Source: Lantana camara (lineage: Eukaryota; Streptophyta; Magnoliopsida; Lamiales; Verbenaceae). From it: 64,000 bases of DNA. The notes below the pieces were generated by a model. It was not told the origin of the DNA, made no database searches, and saw only the letters and a program-made list of their open reading frames with translations. Positions 1-12,736 of this stretch are shown one piece after another. The position numbers and the translations under genes are program-made. The stretch lies in the NCBI GenBank assembly GCA_037501455.1, contig CM074865.1, forward strand, positions 83,774,501 to 83,838,500. Direction: 5' to 3'. The stretch's first letter is position 1. Each line of letters begins with the position of its first letter.

Positions 1-3000
1 TAACATATACACGAGTTTCTGCACACATCAAAAAATTGGAAAAGCTGTAAGGGGGACCCCTTTTGACTCTGGCAAAAATTTCAAATTCATTTCTATGGAG
101 TATTTAGACGAATATGACCACTCTAACCACCCATTTCACTTATTTAAGAAGGATCATACATAGTTTTTCCATGTGTGATAAGATATACACGAGTTTCTGG
201 ACTCATCAAACATTTGGAAAAGCTGTAAGGGGGACCCCTTTTGACTCTGGCCAAAATTTCAAATTCATTTCTATGGAGTATTTGAACGAATATGACCAAT
301 CTAACCATCCATTTCACTTATTTATAAATGATCATGCATAGTTTTTCCATGTGTGATAAGGTATACATGTGTTTCTGGATTCATCATAAAATTGAAAAAG
401 CTGTAAGGGGGACCCTTTTAACTCTGGCCAAAATTTCAAATTCATTTCTATGGAGTATTTGGACGCATATGACCAATCTAACCACCCATTTCACTTATTT
501 ATGAACGATGATACGTAGTTTTTCCATGTGTGATAAGATATACACGAGTTTCTGCACTCATCAAAAAATTGGAAAAGCTGTAAGGGGTACCCCTTTTGAC
601 TCTGGCCAAAATTTCAAATTCATTTCTATGGAGTATTTGTACGAATATGACCACTTTAACCACCCATTTCACTAATTTATAAATGATCATGCATAGTTTT
701 TCCATGGGTGATAAGATATACACGAGTTTCTGCACTCATCAAAAAATTGGAAAAGCTGTAATGGGGACCCCTTTTGACTCTGGCCAAAATTTCAAATTCA
801 TTTCTATGGAGTATTTGGTCAAATATGACCACTGTAACCACCCATTTCACTTATTTATGAACAATCGTACATAGTTTTTCCATGTGTGATAAGATATACA
901 CGACTTTCTACACTCGTCAAAAAAATGAAAAAGCTGTAAGGGGGCCCCTTTTGACTCTGGCAAAAATTTCAAATTCATTTCTATGGAGTATTTGGACGAA
1001 TATGACCACTCTAACCTCCCATTTCACTTATTTATGAACGATCATACGTAGTTTTTTCATGTGTGATAAGATATACACGAGTTTCTGGACGCATCAAAAA
1101 ATTGAAAAAGCGGTAAGGGGGACCCCCCTTTTGACACTAGCCAAAATTTCAAATTCATTTCATTGGAGTATTTGGACGCATATGACCACTCTAACAACCC
1201 ATTTCACTTATTTATAAACGATCATGCATAGTTTTTCCATGTGTGATAAGATATACACGAGTTTCTGGACTCATCAAAAAATTGAAAAAGCTGTAAGGTG
1301 GAACCTTTGACTCTGGCCAAAATTTCAAATTCATTTCTACGGAGTATCTGGACGAATATGACCACTCTAACCACACATTTCACTTATTTTTGAACAATCA
1401 TGCATAGTTTTTCCATGCGTGATAACATATACACGAGTTTCTGCACTCATCAAAAAATTGGAAAAGCTGTAAGGGGGAACCCGTCTGACTCTGGCCAAAA
1501 TTTTAAATTCATTTCTATGGAGTATTTGGACGAATATGACCACTCTAAACACCCATTTCACTTATTTATGAACAATCGTGCATAGTTTTTCCATGTGTGA
1601 TAAGATATACACGACTTTCTGCACTCGTCAAAAAAATGGAAAAGCTATAAGGGGGACCCCTTTTGACTCTGGCAAAAATTTGAAATTCATTTCTATGGAG
1701 TATTTAGACAAATATGTCCACTCTAACCACCCATTTCACTTATTTAAGAAGGATCATACATAGTTTTTCCATGTGTGATAAGATATACACGAGTTTCAGG
1801 ACTCATCAAACAATTGGAAAAGCTGTAAGGGGGACCCCTTTTTGACTCTGGCCAAAATTCCAAATTCATATCTATGGAGTATTTGGACGCATATGACCAG
1901 TCTAACCACCCATTTCACTTATTTATGAACGATCATGCATAGTTTTTCCATGAGTGATAAGATATACACGAGTTTCTGAACTCATCAAAAACTTGAAAAG
2001 GATGTAAGGGGGAGCCCTTTTGACTCTGGCCAAAATTTCAAATTCATTTCTATGGAGTATTTGGACGAATATGAGCACTCTAACCACCCATTTCACTTAT
2101 TTATGAACCATCGTGCATAGTTTTTCCATGTGTGATAAGATATACACGACTTTCTGCACTCGTCAAAAAAATGGAAAAGCTGTAAGGGGGACCCCTTTTG
2201 ACTCTGGCAAAAATTTCAAATTCATTTCTATGGAGTATTTAGACTAATCTGACCACTTGAACCACCCATTTCACTTATTTATGAAGGATCATACATAGTT
2301 TTTCCATGTGTGATAAGATGTACACGAGTTTCTGGACTCATCGAACAATTGGAAAAGCTGTAAGGGGGACCCCTTTTGACTCTGGCCAAAATTTGAAATT
2401 CATTTCAATGGATTATTTGAACGAATATGACCAGTCTAACCATCCATTTCACTTATTTATAAACGATCATGCATAGTTTTTCCAAGTGTGATAAGGTATA
2501 CACGAGTTTCTGGACTCATCAAAAAATTGAAAAAGCTGTAAGGGGGACCCCCCTTTTTACTCTGGCCAAAATTTCAAATTCATTTCTATGGAGTATTTGG
2601 ACGCATATGACCACTCTAACCACTCATTTCACTTATTTACGAATGATCATGCATAGTTTTTCCATGTGTGATAAGATATACACGAGTTTCTGTGACTCAT
2701 CAAAAAATTGAAAAAGCTGTAAGGGGGACCCCTTTTGACTCTGGCCAAAATTTCAAATTCATTTCAATGGATTATTTGAACGAATATGACCAGTATAACC
2801 ATCCATTTAACTTATTTATAAACGATCATGCATAGTTTTTCCATGTGTTATAAGGTATACACGAGTTTCTGGTCTCATCAAAAAATTGAAAAAGCTGTAA
2901 GGGGGACCCCCCTTTTTACTCTGGCCAAAATATCAAATTCATTTCTATGGAGTATTTGGATGCATATGACCACTCTAACCACTCATTTCACTTATTTATG

Positions 3001-6000
3001 AATGATCATGCATAGTTTTTCCATGTGTGATAAGATATACACGAGTTTCTGTGACTCATCAAAAAATTGAAAAAGCTGTAAGGTCCCCTTTTGACTCTGG
3101 CTAAAAGTTCAAATTCATTTCTATGGAGTATTTGGACGAATTTGACCACTCTAACCGCCCATTTCACTTATTTATGAACGTTCATGCGTAGTTTTTCCAT
3201 GTGTGATAAGATATATACGAGTTTCTGCACTCATCAAGAAATTGGAAAAGCTGTAAGGGGGACCCCTTTTGACTCTGGCCAAAATTTGAAATTCATTTCT
3301 ATGGAGTATTTGGGCGAATATGACCACTCTAACCACCCATTTCACTTATTTATGAACGATCATATATAGTTTTTCCATGTGTGATAAGATATACACGAGT
3401 TTCTGCACTCATCAAAAAATTGGTAAAGTTGTAAGGGGGACCCTACTGACTCTGGCCAAAATTTCAAATTCTTTTCTATGGAGTATTTGGACACATATGA
3501 CCACTCTAAGCTCCCATTTAACTTATTTATGTATGATCATGCGTAGTTTTTCCCTGTGTGATAAGATATACACGATCTTCTGGACTCGTCAAAAAAATGG
3601 AAAAGCTATAAGGGGGACCCCTTTTGACCCAGGCAAAAATTTCAAATTCATTTCTATGGAGTCTTTAGACGAATATGACAACTCTAACCACCCATTTCAC
3701 TTATTCAAGAAGGATCATACATAGTTTTTCCATGTGTGATAAGATATACACGAGTTTCAGGACTCATCAAACAATTGGAAAAGCTGTAAGGGGGACCCCT
3801 TTTTGACTCTGGCCAAAATTTCAAATTCATTTCTATGGAGTATTTGAACGAATATGACCAATCTAACCATCCATTTCACTTATTTATAAACGATCATGCA
3901 TAGTTTTTCTATGTGTGATAAGGTATACATGTGTTTCTGGATTCATCATAAAATTGAAAAAGTTGTAAGGGGGACCCCGTTTGACTCTGGCCAAAATTTC
4001 AAATTCATTTCTATGGAGTATTTGGACGCATATGACCAGTCTAACCACCCATTTCACTTATTTATGAACGATCATGCATAGTTTTTCCATGAGTGATAAG
4101 ATATACACGAGTTTCTGAACTCATCAAAAACTTGAAAAGGATGTAAGGGGGAGCCCTTTTGACTTTGGCCAAAATTTCAAATTCATTTCTATGGAATATT
4201 TGGACGAATACGAGCACTCTAACCACCCATTTCACTTATTTATGAACCATCGTGCATAGTTTTTCCATGTGTGATAAGATATACACGACTTTCTGCACTC
4301 GTCAAAAAAATGGAAAAGCTGTAAGGGGGACCCCTTTTGACTCTGGCAAAAATTTCAAATTCATTTCTATGGAGTATTTAGACTAATATGACCACTTGAA
4401 CCACCCATTTCACTTATTTATGAAGGATCATACATAGTTTTTCCATGTGTGATAAGATGTACACGAGTTTCTGGACTTATCGAACAATTGGAAAAGTTGT
4501 AAGGGGGACCCCTTTTGACTCTGGCCAAAATTTCAAATTCATTTCAATGGATTATTTGAACGAATATGACCAGTCTAACCATCCATTTCACTTATTTATA
4601 AACGATCATGCACAGTTTTTCCAAGTGTGATAAGGTATACACGAGTTTCTGGACTCATCAAAAAATTGAAAAAGCTGTAAGGGGGACCCCCCTTTTTACT
4701 CTGGCCAAAATTTCAAATTCATTTCAATGGAGTATTTGGACGCATATGACCACTCTAACCACTCATTTCACTTATTTATGAATGATCATGCATAGTTTTT
4801 CCATGTGTTATAAGATATACACGAGTTTCTGTGACTCATCAAAAAATTGAAAAAGCTGTAAGGGGGACCCCTTTTGACTCTGGCCAAAATTTCAAATTCA
4901 TTTCAATGGATTATTTGAACGAATATGACCAGTATAACCATCCATTTAACTTATTTATAAATGATCATGCATAGTTTTTCCATGTGTGATAAGGTATACA
5001 CGAGTTTCTGGTCTCATCAAAAAATTGAAAAAGCTGTAAGGGGGACCCCCCTTTTTACTCTGGCCAAAATATCAAATTCATTTCTACGGAGTATTTGGAC
5101 GCATATGACCACTCTAACCACTCATTTCACTTATTTATGAATGATCATGCATAGTTTTTCCATGTGTGATAAGATATACACGAGTTTCTGTGACTCATCA
5201 AAAAATTGAAAAAGTTGTAAGGGGGACCCCGTTTGACTCTGGCCAAAATTTCAAATTCATTTCTATGGAGTATTTGGACGCATATGACCAGTCTAACCAC
5301 CCATTTCACTTATTTATGAACGATCATGCATAGTTTTTCCATGAGTGATAAGATATACACGAGTTTCTGAACTCATCAAAAACTTGAAAAAGATGTAAGG
5401 GGGAGCCCTTTTGACTCTGGCCAAAATTTCAAATTCATTTCTATGGAGTATTTGGACGAATATGAGCACTCTAACCACCCATTTCACTTATTTATGAACC
5501 ATCGTGCATAGTTTTTCCATGTGTGATAAGATATACACGACTTTCTGCACTCGTCAAAAAAATGGAAAAGCTGTAAGGGGGACCCCTTTTGACTCTGGTA
5601 AAAATTTCAAATTCATTTCTATGGAGTATTTAGACTAATATGACCACTTGAACCACCCATTTCACTTATTTATGAAGGATCATACATAGTTTTTCCATGT
5701 GTGATAAGATGTACACGAGTTTCTGGACTTATCGAACAATTGGAAAAGCTGTAAGGGGGACCCCTTTTGACACTGGCCAAAATTTCAAATTCATTTCAAT
5801 GGATTATTTGAACGAATATGACCAGTCTAACCATCCATTTCACTTATTTATAAACGATCATGCATAGTTTTTCCAAGGGTGATAAGGTATACACGAGTTT
5901 CTGGACTCATCAAAAAATTGAAAAAGCTGTAAGGGGGACCCCCCTTTTTACTCTGGCCAAAATTTCAAATTCATTTCTATGGAGTATTTGGACGCATATG

Positions 6001-9000
6001 ACCACTCTAACCACTCATTTCACTTATTTATGAATGATCATGCATAGTTTTTCCATGTGTGATAAGATATACACGAGTTTCTGTGACTCATCAAAAAATT
6101 GAAAAAGCTGTAAGGTGCCCTTTTGACTCTGGCTAAAAGTTCAAATTCATTTCTATGGAGTATTTGGACGAATTTGACCACTCTAACCACCCATTTCACT
6201 TATTTATGAACGTTCATGCGTAGTTTTTCCATGTGTGATAAGATATATACGAGTTTCTGCACTCATCAAGAAATTGGAAAAGCTGTAAGGGGGACCCCTT
6301 TTGACTCTGGCCAAAATTTGAAATTCATTTCTATGGAGTATTTGGACGAATATGACCACTCTAACCACCCATTTCACTTATTTATGAACGATCATATATA
6401 GTTTTTCCATGTGTGATAGGATATACACGAGTTTCTGCACTCATCAAAAAATTGGTAAAGTTGTAAGGGGGACCCTATTGACTCTGGTCAAAATTTCAAA
6501 TTCTTTTCTATGGAGTATTTGGACACATATGACCACTCTAACCACCCATTTCACTTATTTATGAACGTTCATGCGTAGTTTTTCCATGTGTGATAAGATA
6601 TATACGAGTTTCTGCACTCATCAAGAAATTGGAAAAGCTGTAAGGGGGACCCCTTTTGACTCTGGCCAAAATTTGAAATTCATTTCTATGGAGTATTTGG
6701 ACGAATATGACCACTCTAACCACCCGTTTCACTTATTTATGAACGATCATATATAGTTTTTCCATGTGTGATAAGATATACACGAGTTTCTGCACTCATA
6801 AAAAAATTGGTAAAGTTGTAAGGGGGACCCTATTGACTCTGGCCAAAATTTCAAATTCTTTTCTATGGAGTATTTGGACACATATGACCACTCTAAGCTC
6901 CCATTTAACTTATTTATGTATGATCATGCGTAGTTTTTTCCTGTGTGATAAGATATACACGATCTTCTGGACTCATCAAAAAATTGAAAAAGCTGTAATG
7001 GGGAACCTTTGATTCTGGCCAAAATTTCAAATTCATTTCTATGGAGTATTTGGACGAATATGACCACTCTAACCACCCATTTCACTTATTTATGAACAAT
7101 CGTGCATATTTTTTCCCTGTGTGATAAGATATACACGACTTTCTGCACTCGTCAAAAAAATGGAAAAGCTATAAGGGGGACCCCTTTTGACTCTGGCAAA
7201 AATTTCAAATTCATTTCTATGGAGTATTTAGACGAATATGACCACTCTAACCACCCATTTCACTTATTTAAGAAGGATCATACATAGTTTTTCCATGTGT
7301 GATAAGATATATACGAGTTTCAGGACTCATCAAACAATTGGAAAAGCTGTAAGGGGGACCCCTTTTTGACTCTGGCCAAAATTTCAAATTCATTTCTATG
7401 GAGTATTTGAACGAATATGACCAATCTAACCATCCATTTCACTTATTTATAAACGATCATGCATAGTTTTTCTATGTGTGATAAGGTATACATGTGTTTC
7501 TGGATTCATCATAAAATTGAAAAAGTTGTAAGGGGGACCCCGTTTGACTCTGGCCAAAATTTCAAACTCATTTCTATGGAGTATTTGGACGCATATGACC
7601 AGTCTAACCACCCATTTCACTTATTTATGAACGATCATGCATAGTTTTTCCATGAGTGATAAGATATACACGAGTTTCTGAACTCATCAAAAACTTGAAA
7701 AGGATGTAAGGGGGAGCCCTTTTGACTCTGGCCAAAATTTCAAATTCATTTCTATGGAGTATTTGGTCGAATATGAGCACTCTAACCACCCATTTCACTT
7801 ATTTATGAATAATCGTACATAGTTTTTCCATGTGTGATAAGATATACACGACTTTCTGCACTCGTAAAAAAAATGGAAAAGCTGTAAGGGGGCCCCTTTT
7901 GACTCTGGCCAAAATTTCAAATTCATTTCTATGGAGTATTTGAACGAATATGACCAATCTAACCATCCATTTCACTTATTTATAAACCATCATGCATAGT
8001 TTTTCTATGTGTGATAAGGTATACATGTGTTTCTGGATTCATCATAAAATTGAAAAAGTTGTAAGGGGGACCCCGTTTGACTCTGGCCAAAATTTCAAAC
8101 TCATTTCTATGGAGTATTTGGACGCATATGACCAGTCTAACCACCCATTTCACTTATTTATGAACGATCATGCATAGTTTTTCCATGAGTGATAAGATAT
8201 ACACGAGCTTCTGAACTCATCAAAAACTTGAAAAGGATGTAAGGGGGAGCCCTTTTGACTCTGGCCAAAATTTCAAATTCATTTCTATGGAGTATTTGGT
8301 CGAATATGAGCACTCTAACCACCCATTTCACTTATTTATGAATAATCGTACATAGTTTTTCCATGTGTGATAAGATATACACGACTTTCTGCACTCGTCA
8401 AAAAAATGGAAAAGCTGTAAGGGGGACCCCTTTTTGACTCTGGCCAAAATTTCAAATTCATTTCTATGGAGTATTTGAACGAATATGACCAATCTAACCA
8501 TCCATTTCACTTATTTATAAACGATCATGCATAGTTTTTCTATGTGTGATAAGGTATACATGTGTTTCTGGATTCATCATAAAATTGAAAAAGTTGTAAG
8601 GGGGACCCCGTTTGACTCTGGCCAAAATTTCAAACTCATTTCTATGGAGTATTTGGACGCATATGACCAGTCTAACCACCCATTTCACTTATTTATGAAC
8701 GATCATGCATAGTTTTTCCATGAGTGATAAGATATACACGAGTTTCTGAACTCATCAAAAACTTGAAAAGGATGTAAGGGGGAGCCCTTTTGACTCTGGC
8801 CAAAATTTCAAATTCATTTCTATGGAGTATTTGGTCGAATATGAGCACTCTAACCACCCATTTCACTTATTTATGAATAATCGTACATAGTTTTTCCATG
8901 TGTGATAAGATATACACGACTTTCTGCACTCGTCAAAAAAATGGAAAAGCTGTAAGGGGGCCCCTTTTGACTCTGGCAAAAATTTCAAATTCATTTCTAT

Positions 9001-9411
9001 GGAGTATTTGGACGACTATGACCACTCTAACCTCCCATTTCACTTGTTTATGAACGATCATACGTAGTTTTTTCATGTGTGATACGATATAAACGAGTTT
9101 TTGAACTCATCAAAAAATTGAAAAAGCGGTAAGGGGGACCCCCCCTTTTGACACTAGCCAAAATTTCAAATTCATTTCAATGGAGTATTTCGACGTATAT
9201 GACCACTCTAACAACCCATTTCACTTATTTATAAACGATCATGCATAGTTTTTCCATGTGTGATAAGATATACACGAGTTTCTGGACTCATCAAAAAATT
9301 GAAAAAGCTGTAAGATGGAACCTTTGACTCTGGCCAAAATTTCAAATTCATTTCTACGGAGTATCTGGACGAATATGACCACTCTAACCACACATTTCAC
9401 TTATTTATGAA
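1..9411 (+). repeat. 178-bp satellite array, segment 1 (about 53 monomers)
   Basis: Uninterrupted head-to-tail tandem array with a period of about 178 bp. Each monomer contains, in order, a CATAGTTTTTCCATGTGTGA block, a GATATACACGAGTTTCTG block, a GGAAAAGCTGTAAGGGGG block, CTCTGGCCAAAATTTC, and CACTTATTTATGAACGATC. Subtypes differ at diagnostic sites: the CACTCATC, GGACTCATC, CACTCGTC or TGTGACTCATC segment; the G-run after GCTGTAA; and GACGAATATG versus GACGCATATG or GAACGAATATG. Monomers vary by a few bases, mainly in homopolymers and the G/C run. There is no inversion and no gene. The right end is cut inside a monomer by a CACTA element. A centromeric location is inferred from period and array type only. 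Confidence 0.95.
7381..8983 (+). repeat. Three tandem copies of a trimeric higher-order repeat (about 534 bp)
   Basis: A three-monomer block recurs at about 7381, 7914 and 8449 (spacing 533 and 535 bp). Each copy has the same subtype order: a GAACGAATATGACC monomer, then one with GGATTCATCATAAAATTG, then one with ACTTGAAAAGGATGTAAG. Shared private variants include CAAACTCATTTC where neighbours read CAAATTCATTTC. Small homopolymer differences between copies account for the 1-2 bp spacing change. Confidence 0.85.
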
Positions 9412-9441
9412 CACTACCAGAAAAATGCCATATAGCAACGG
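9412..9441 (+). repeat. Left terminal inverted repeat of CACTA element 1
   Basis: Thirty bases match the reverse complement of 12707-12736 at 26 of 30 positions. Both ends read CACTAC, then AGAAAAA, and finish with ATAGCAACGG. Confidence 0.9.
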
Positions 9442-9820
9442 ATTTAGCAAGGGATTTTGGCCCTATTAGCAACGGATTTCGACTTAGCAACGGATTTAGC
9501 AACGAAAAAGTTTCGTTGCTATAACCCTCGTGGCTAAGCTGTAGCAACGGATTTAGCAACGAATTATTAGCAACGGAATTAGCAACGAACTTATAGCAAC
9601 GGATTTAGCGACGAATTATTAGCAACGGAATTAGCAACGAACTTATAGCAACGGATTTAGCGAAGAATTACTACCCACGGAAATTAGCAACGGTTTTAGC
9701 AACGAATTTTTAGCAACAGATTTAGCAACGGATTTTCCGTTGCAAAGTAATCAATAATTAATTCATTTTTTTACCTTTTTGCAACAGAATTTCCGTTGCA
9801 AAATCCGTCGCAAAAGCTAA
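9433..9820. repeat. Left subterminal repeat cluster (TAGCAACGG motif)
   Basis: Dense copies of TAGCAACGGA and TTAGCAACGAA, with inverse forms such as TTTCGTTGC and TTTCCGTTGC towards the inner side. In characterised CACTA elements, subterminal clusters of short motifs bind the TNPA-type accessory protein. That role is inferred here. Confidence 0.8.
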
Positions 9821-9846
9821 TAATTCAAATTAATTAATTAAAAATT

Positions 9847-10032
9847 TTGTTGCGGGCCCCAGAACCCCTCACCCCCACACCAGCCTAGTAGGCTCGACCT
9901 AGCACCCGGACCGAGCCAAGCCAGCCCAAGGTGGCTCATGATAAATATTGCATAATTCGCTCCCATCCGGAATCGAACCTGGGTCTCCAATGAAGAAGGT
10001 TGGAGACCAACCAACTCGGCTAGCTATGTTAG
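9847..10032 (-). other. tRNA-like (pol III promoter-like) sequence with a GC-rich tail, SINE-like
   Basis: On the minus strand, TAGCCGAGTTGG (10011-10022) matches a tRNA A box and GGTTCGATTCC (9969-9979) matches a B box. A possible anticodon-arm pairing (CTCCAA with TTGGAG) lies between them. The acceptor and T-arm stems pair poorly, so this is unlikely to be a working tRNA gene. The sequence continues into a GC-rich stretch down to about 9847, unlike the AT-rich element around it. That resembles a tRNA-derived SINE head, but I see no clear tail or target duplication. It could also be a decayed tRNA captured by the transposon. Confidence 0.5.
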
Positions 10033-10426
10033 TTGTTATAGTATGTCTTGTTTTATATTTAACAACAATCCAATATTCATACATTAACTTAAATAATTAA
10101 ATACTGATCATCATAGTTTAAATAAAATTATTTTTAAATATATAATTATTTATATTAATACATATTCCATTAAAAATTTTACTACTTTATTATTAATTTA
10201 ACTATAGTGAAGAAGACTAAACCCCAAACCAACTGGGTTTAACGCCATTGTTATTGGTTTGTCATTTTTTTTATATTTAACCACTATCAAATATTCATAC
10301 ACCAATTTAAATAATTAAATACTTGTTATCATATAGTTTAAATAAAAATATTTTTAAATATATAATTATTTATATTATAATACTTATTCTATTAAAAATT
10401 TAAATATTTATTAATTAACTACATAT
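9991..10426. repeat. Diverged tandem duplication inside CACTA element 1 (period about 218 bp)
   Basis: Two diverged copies run from about 9991 and 10209. Both start GAAGAAG, pass through a CCAACT(C/G)GG segment, and end in the same AT-rich tract (AATAATTAAATACT, then AGTTTAAATAAAA and ATTTTTAAATATATAATT). The copy boundary cuts through the tRNA-like sequence, so the second copy carries a decayed A-box half. Confidence 0.75.
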
Positions 10427-10451
10427 CCCAAGTTTTAGTTATGAGATAAAA

Positions 10452-11045
10452 ATATAATGTATATCAACTTAAGTATAACTTTTTATGAAATACAAAAAAA
10501 AAAGAATGAAAGTTTTACCTAACTAAATAATTAGATTTAGTTGGTTGTTGAATAAAGAACTTTTATGTTATATGAAGTATTAACTTATAAATTTGTAGAA
10601 CAATATCTGTATTTTGAGTAACTATTGTATTAATTAGCAATCGTAGTTGAATAACTTAATGAAGAATTATTTTATTAATATGAAACATTTATATTTGAAT
10701 TTGTAGAATTATATCTAAATATTGAATAATTATTGTGTTAAATATTGAATACTAATATATATCATTTAAGTATAAGTTTTTATGACATATAAAAGAAGGA
10801 AGAAAGTTTACATAATTAAATCATTAGATTTAGTTGGTAGTTGAATAAAGAACTAATTTTATGTCAATATGAAGTATTCACTTATAAATCTGTAGAACAA
10901 TATCTGCATTTTGAGGAAATATTGTATTATTTAGCAATCGTAGTTGAATAACTTAATATAAAGAATTATTTTCTTAATATGAAACATTTATATTTGAATT
11001 TATAGAATTATATCTATACCCTGAGCAATTATTGTGTTTCGCAAC
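10452..11045. repeat. Second tandem duplication inside CACTA element 1 (period about 297 bp)
   Basis: Two diverged copies share landmarks in the same order: TTAGATTTAGTTGG, TTGAATAAAGAAC, GTAGAACAATATCTG, TAGCAATCGTAGTTGAATAA and ATATGAAACATTTATATTTG. A shorter, weaker third copy of the right half follows to about 11200. No coding potential is seen. Confidence 0.75.
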
Positions 11046-11206
11046 CGTACATTAGATGTTAAATTAAGAAGTTTTCTTTTAATATAATGAATTTATACTA
11101 AAATTTGTAGAATTAAATCTAAATATTAAGAAATTATTGTGTTATGCAACCGTTACATGTTAAATGTAAAACTTTTCTCTTAATATTAATGATTTATAAT
11201 GTATAT

Positions 11207-11211
<5 letters not shown>

Positions 11212-11259
<48 letters not shown>
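11212..11259. repeat. (AT)24 microsatellite
   Basis: A perfect run of 24 AT units, followed to about 11580 by interrupted TA-rich and GTGTGT-rich low-complexity sequence. Nothing else is recognisable in that stretch. Confidence 0.95.
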
Positions 11260-11264
<5 letters not shown>

Positions 11265-11361
11265 TATATTATATATAAATATATAATATTAATTATTATT
11301 TAATATTTGAGATATAAGATATATATGTCTGTATATTATATATATAGATATATAATATTTA

Positions 11362-11395
<34 letters not shown>

Positions 11396-11585
11396 TATTA
11401 TAATATTATATAATATATATACATATATATAAATAACATTGTGTGTGAGTGTATATGTAGATGTGTATATATATATATAAACGTATATATATTATAAATA
11501 TTTTATATTTAATTATACATAATATACGTTTTTATATAATGTTATATGTATTATAAATATTATATATTAACATATAATATACATA

Positions 11586-12430
11586 TAGCAACGAAAAATC
11601 CGTCACTAAATTATAAATATTTTATTAATTTTTTTAATCATATGTTTATAGCAACGGATTTTTCGTTGCTAATATTTTTTATATTTATTTCTTTTTTTTT
11701 TCTTCCTTATAGCAACGAAAAATCCGTTGCTAAATAGCAACGAATTTTCCGTTGCTAATATTTTAAATATTTGTTTATTTTTATTTCTTTTTTTTCCTTC
11801 CATATAGCAAAGAAAAATCCATTGCTAAATTAGCAACGGATTTTTCGTTGCTAATATTTTTTATATTTATTTCTTTTTTTTTCTTCCTTATAGCAACGAA
11901 AAATCCGTTGCTAAATAGCAACGAATTTTCCGTTGCTAATATTTTAAATATTTGTTTATTTTTATTTCTTTTTTTCCTTCCAAATAGCAACGAAAAATTC
12001 GTTGCTAAATTAGCAACGAATTTTTCGTTGTTAATATTTTTTATATTTATTTCTTTTTATTTCATTTTTTTTCTTCCTTATAGCAACGAAAAATCCATTG
12101 CTAAATAGCAACGGATTTTCCGTTGCTAATATTTTAAATATTTATTTATTTTTATTTCTTTTTTTCCTTCCATATAGCAACGAAAAATCCGTTGCTAAAT
12201 ATTTTTTCGTTGCTAATATTTTTTATATTTATTTCTTTTTATTTCATTTTTTTTCTTCCTTATAGCAACGAAAAACCCGTTGCTAAATAGCAACGGATTT
12301 TCCGTTGCTAATATTTTAAATATTTATTTATTTTTATTTCTTTTTTTCCTTCCATATTAGCAACGGATTTTTCGTTGCTAATATTTTTTATATTTATTTC
12401 TTTTTGTTTCTTTTTTTCCCTTTCATATAG
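11586..12430. repeat. Tandem array of hairpin-forming units (period about 180 bp) in CACTA element 1
   Basis: About four to five units repeat with a period near 180 bp; the block around ATATTTTTTATATTTATTTC recurs at about 11670, 11852, 12032, 12214 and 12379. Each unit carries paired inverse motifs of the form TAGCAACG, a short AT spacer, CGTTGCTA, so each can fold as a small stem. The units are separated by pyrimidine-rich tracts. The motif is the same as in the subterminal clusters, so the cluster appears to have expanded inward on this side. Confidence 0.85.
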
Positions 12431-12706
12431 CAACGGATTTTTCGTTGCAAATATTTATAAATATTATATTATTTTTTATTAGGTTTTTATTTTAATAGCA
12501 ACGAAATTTTCGTCGCTATATATACCAATTTATTTATTTTTTGTATTATTTAATTTTAGCAACGAAAAATCCGTTGCTATTTTTTTTCGTAAATAGCAAC
12601 GGATTTAGCAACGAAAATTCCGTTACTAAAGCATTTTGCCACAAATTTTTTTTTCGTTGCTATATCCGTTGCTAAATAGCAACGAATAATTTCCGTTGCT
12701 AAATTT
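12430..12706. repeat. Right subterminal repeat cluster of CACTA element 1
   Basis: Dense TAGCAACGGA and TTTCGTTGCTA copies run up to the right terminus, mirroring the left cluster. They are the likely binding sites for the accessory protein of a related autonomous element (inferred). Confidence 0.8.
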
Positions 12707-12736
12707 CCGTTGCTATCGGGCGTTTTTCTAGTAGTG
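12707..12736 (-). repeat. Right terminal inverted repeat of CACTA element 1
   Basis: Inverse of 9412-9441 with four mismatches. It ends TAGTAGTG and is followed by the GAA target duplication. Confidence 0.9.

Larger units (their letters stand above)
9412..12736. mobile_element. Non-autonomous CACTA (En/Spm-like) DNA transposon, 3325 bp
   Basis: The element begins CACTACCAGAAAAATGCC and ends with the inverse of CACTACTAGAAAAACGCCC. It is flanked by a 3-bp target duplication, GAA, at 9409-9411 and 12737-12739. Removing it and one GAA restores an uninterrupted satellite monomer. The 5'-CACTA terminus, 3-bp duplication and dense subterminal motif clusters define the CMC/CACTA superfamily. No transposase coding sequence is visible; the interior is AT-rich and full of tandem duplications, so it would need a partner element to move. 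Its termini and subterminal motif (TAGCAACGG) differ from the other CACTA element in this window, so the two belong to different subfamilies. Confidence 0.93.

Noticed and set aside
1..9411. Possible CRISPR-like repeat and spacer organisation
   Set aside because: The whole 178-bp unit is repeated with no unique spacers, and the context is a plant nuclear genome.
9899..10084. Minus-strand 61-codon frame in CACTA element 1
   Set aside because: It overlaps the tRNA-like A and B boxes and the GC-rich tail; no protein family is recognisable.
11546..12108. Phe/Ile/Asn-rich frames on both strands in the hairpin array
   Set aside because: The composition reflects T-rich tracts and repeated motifs; frames occur on both strands with the same periodicity.
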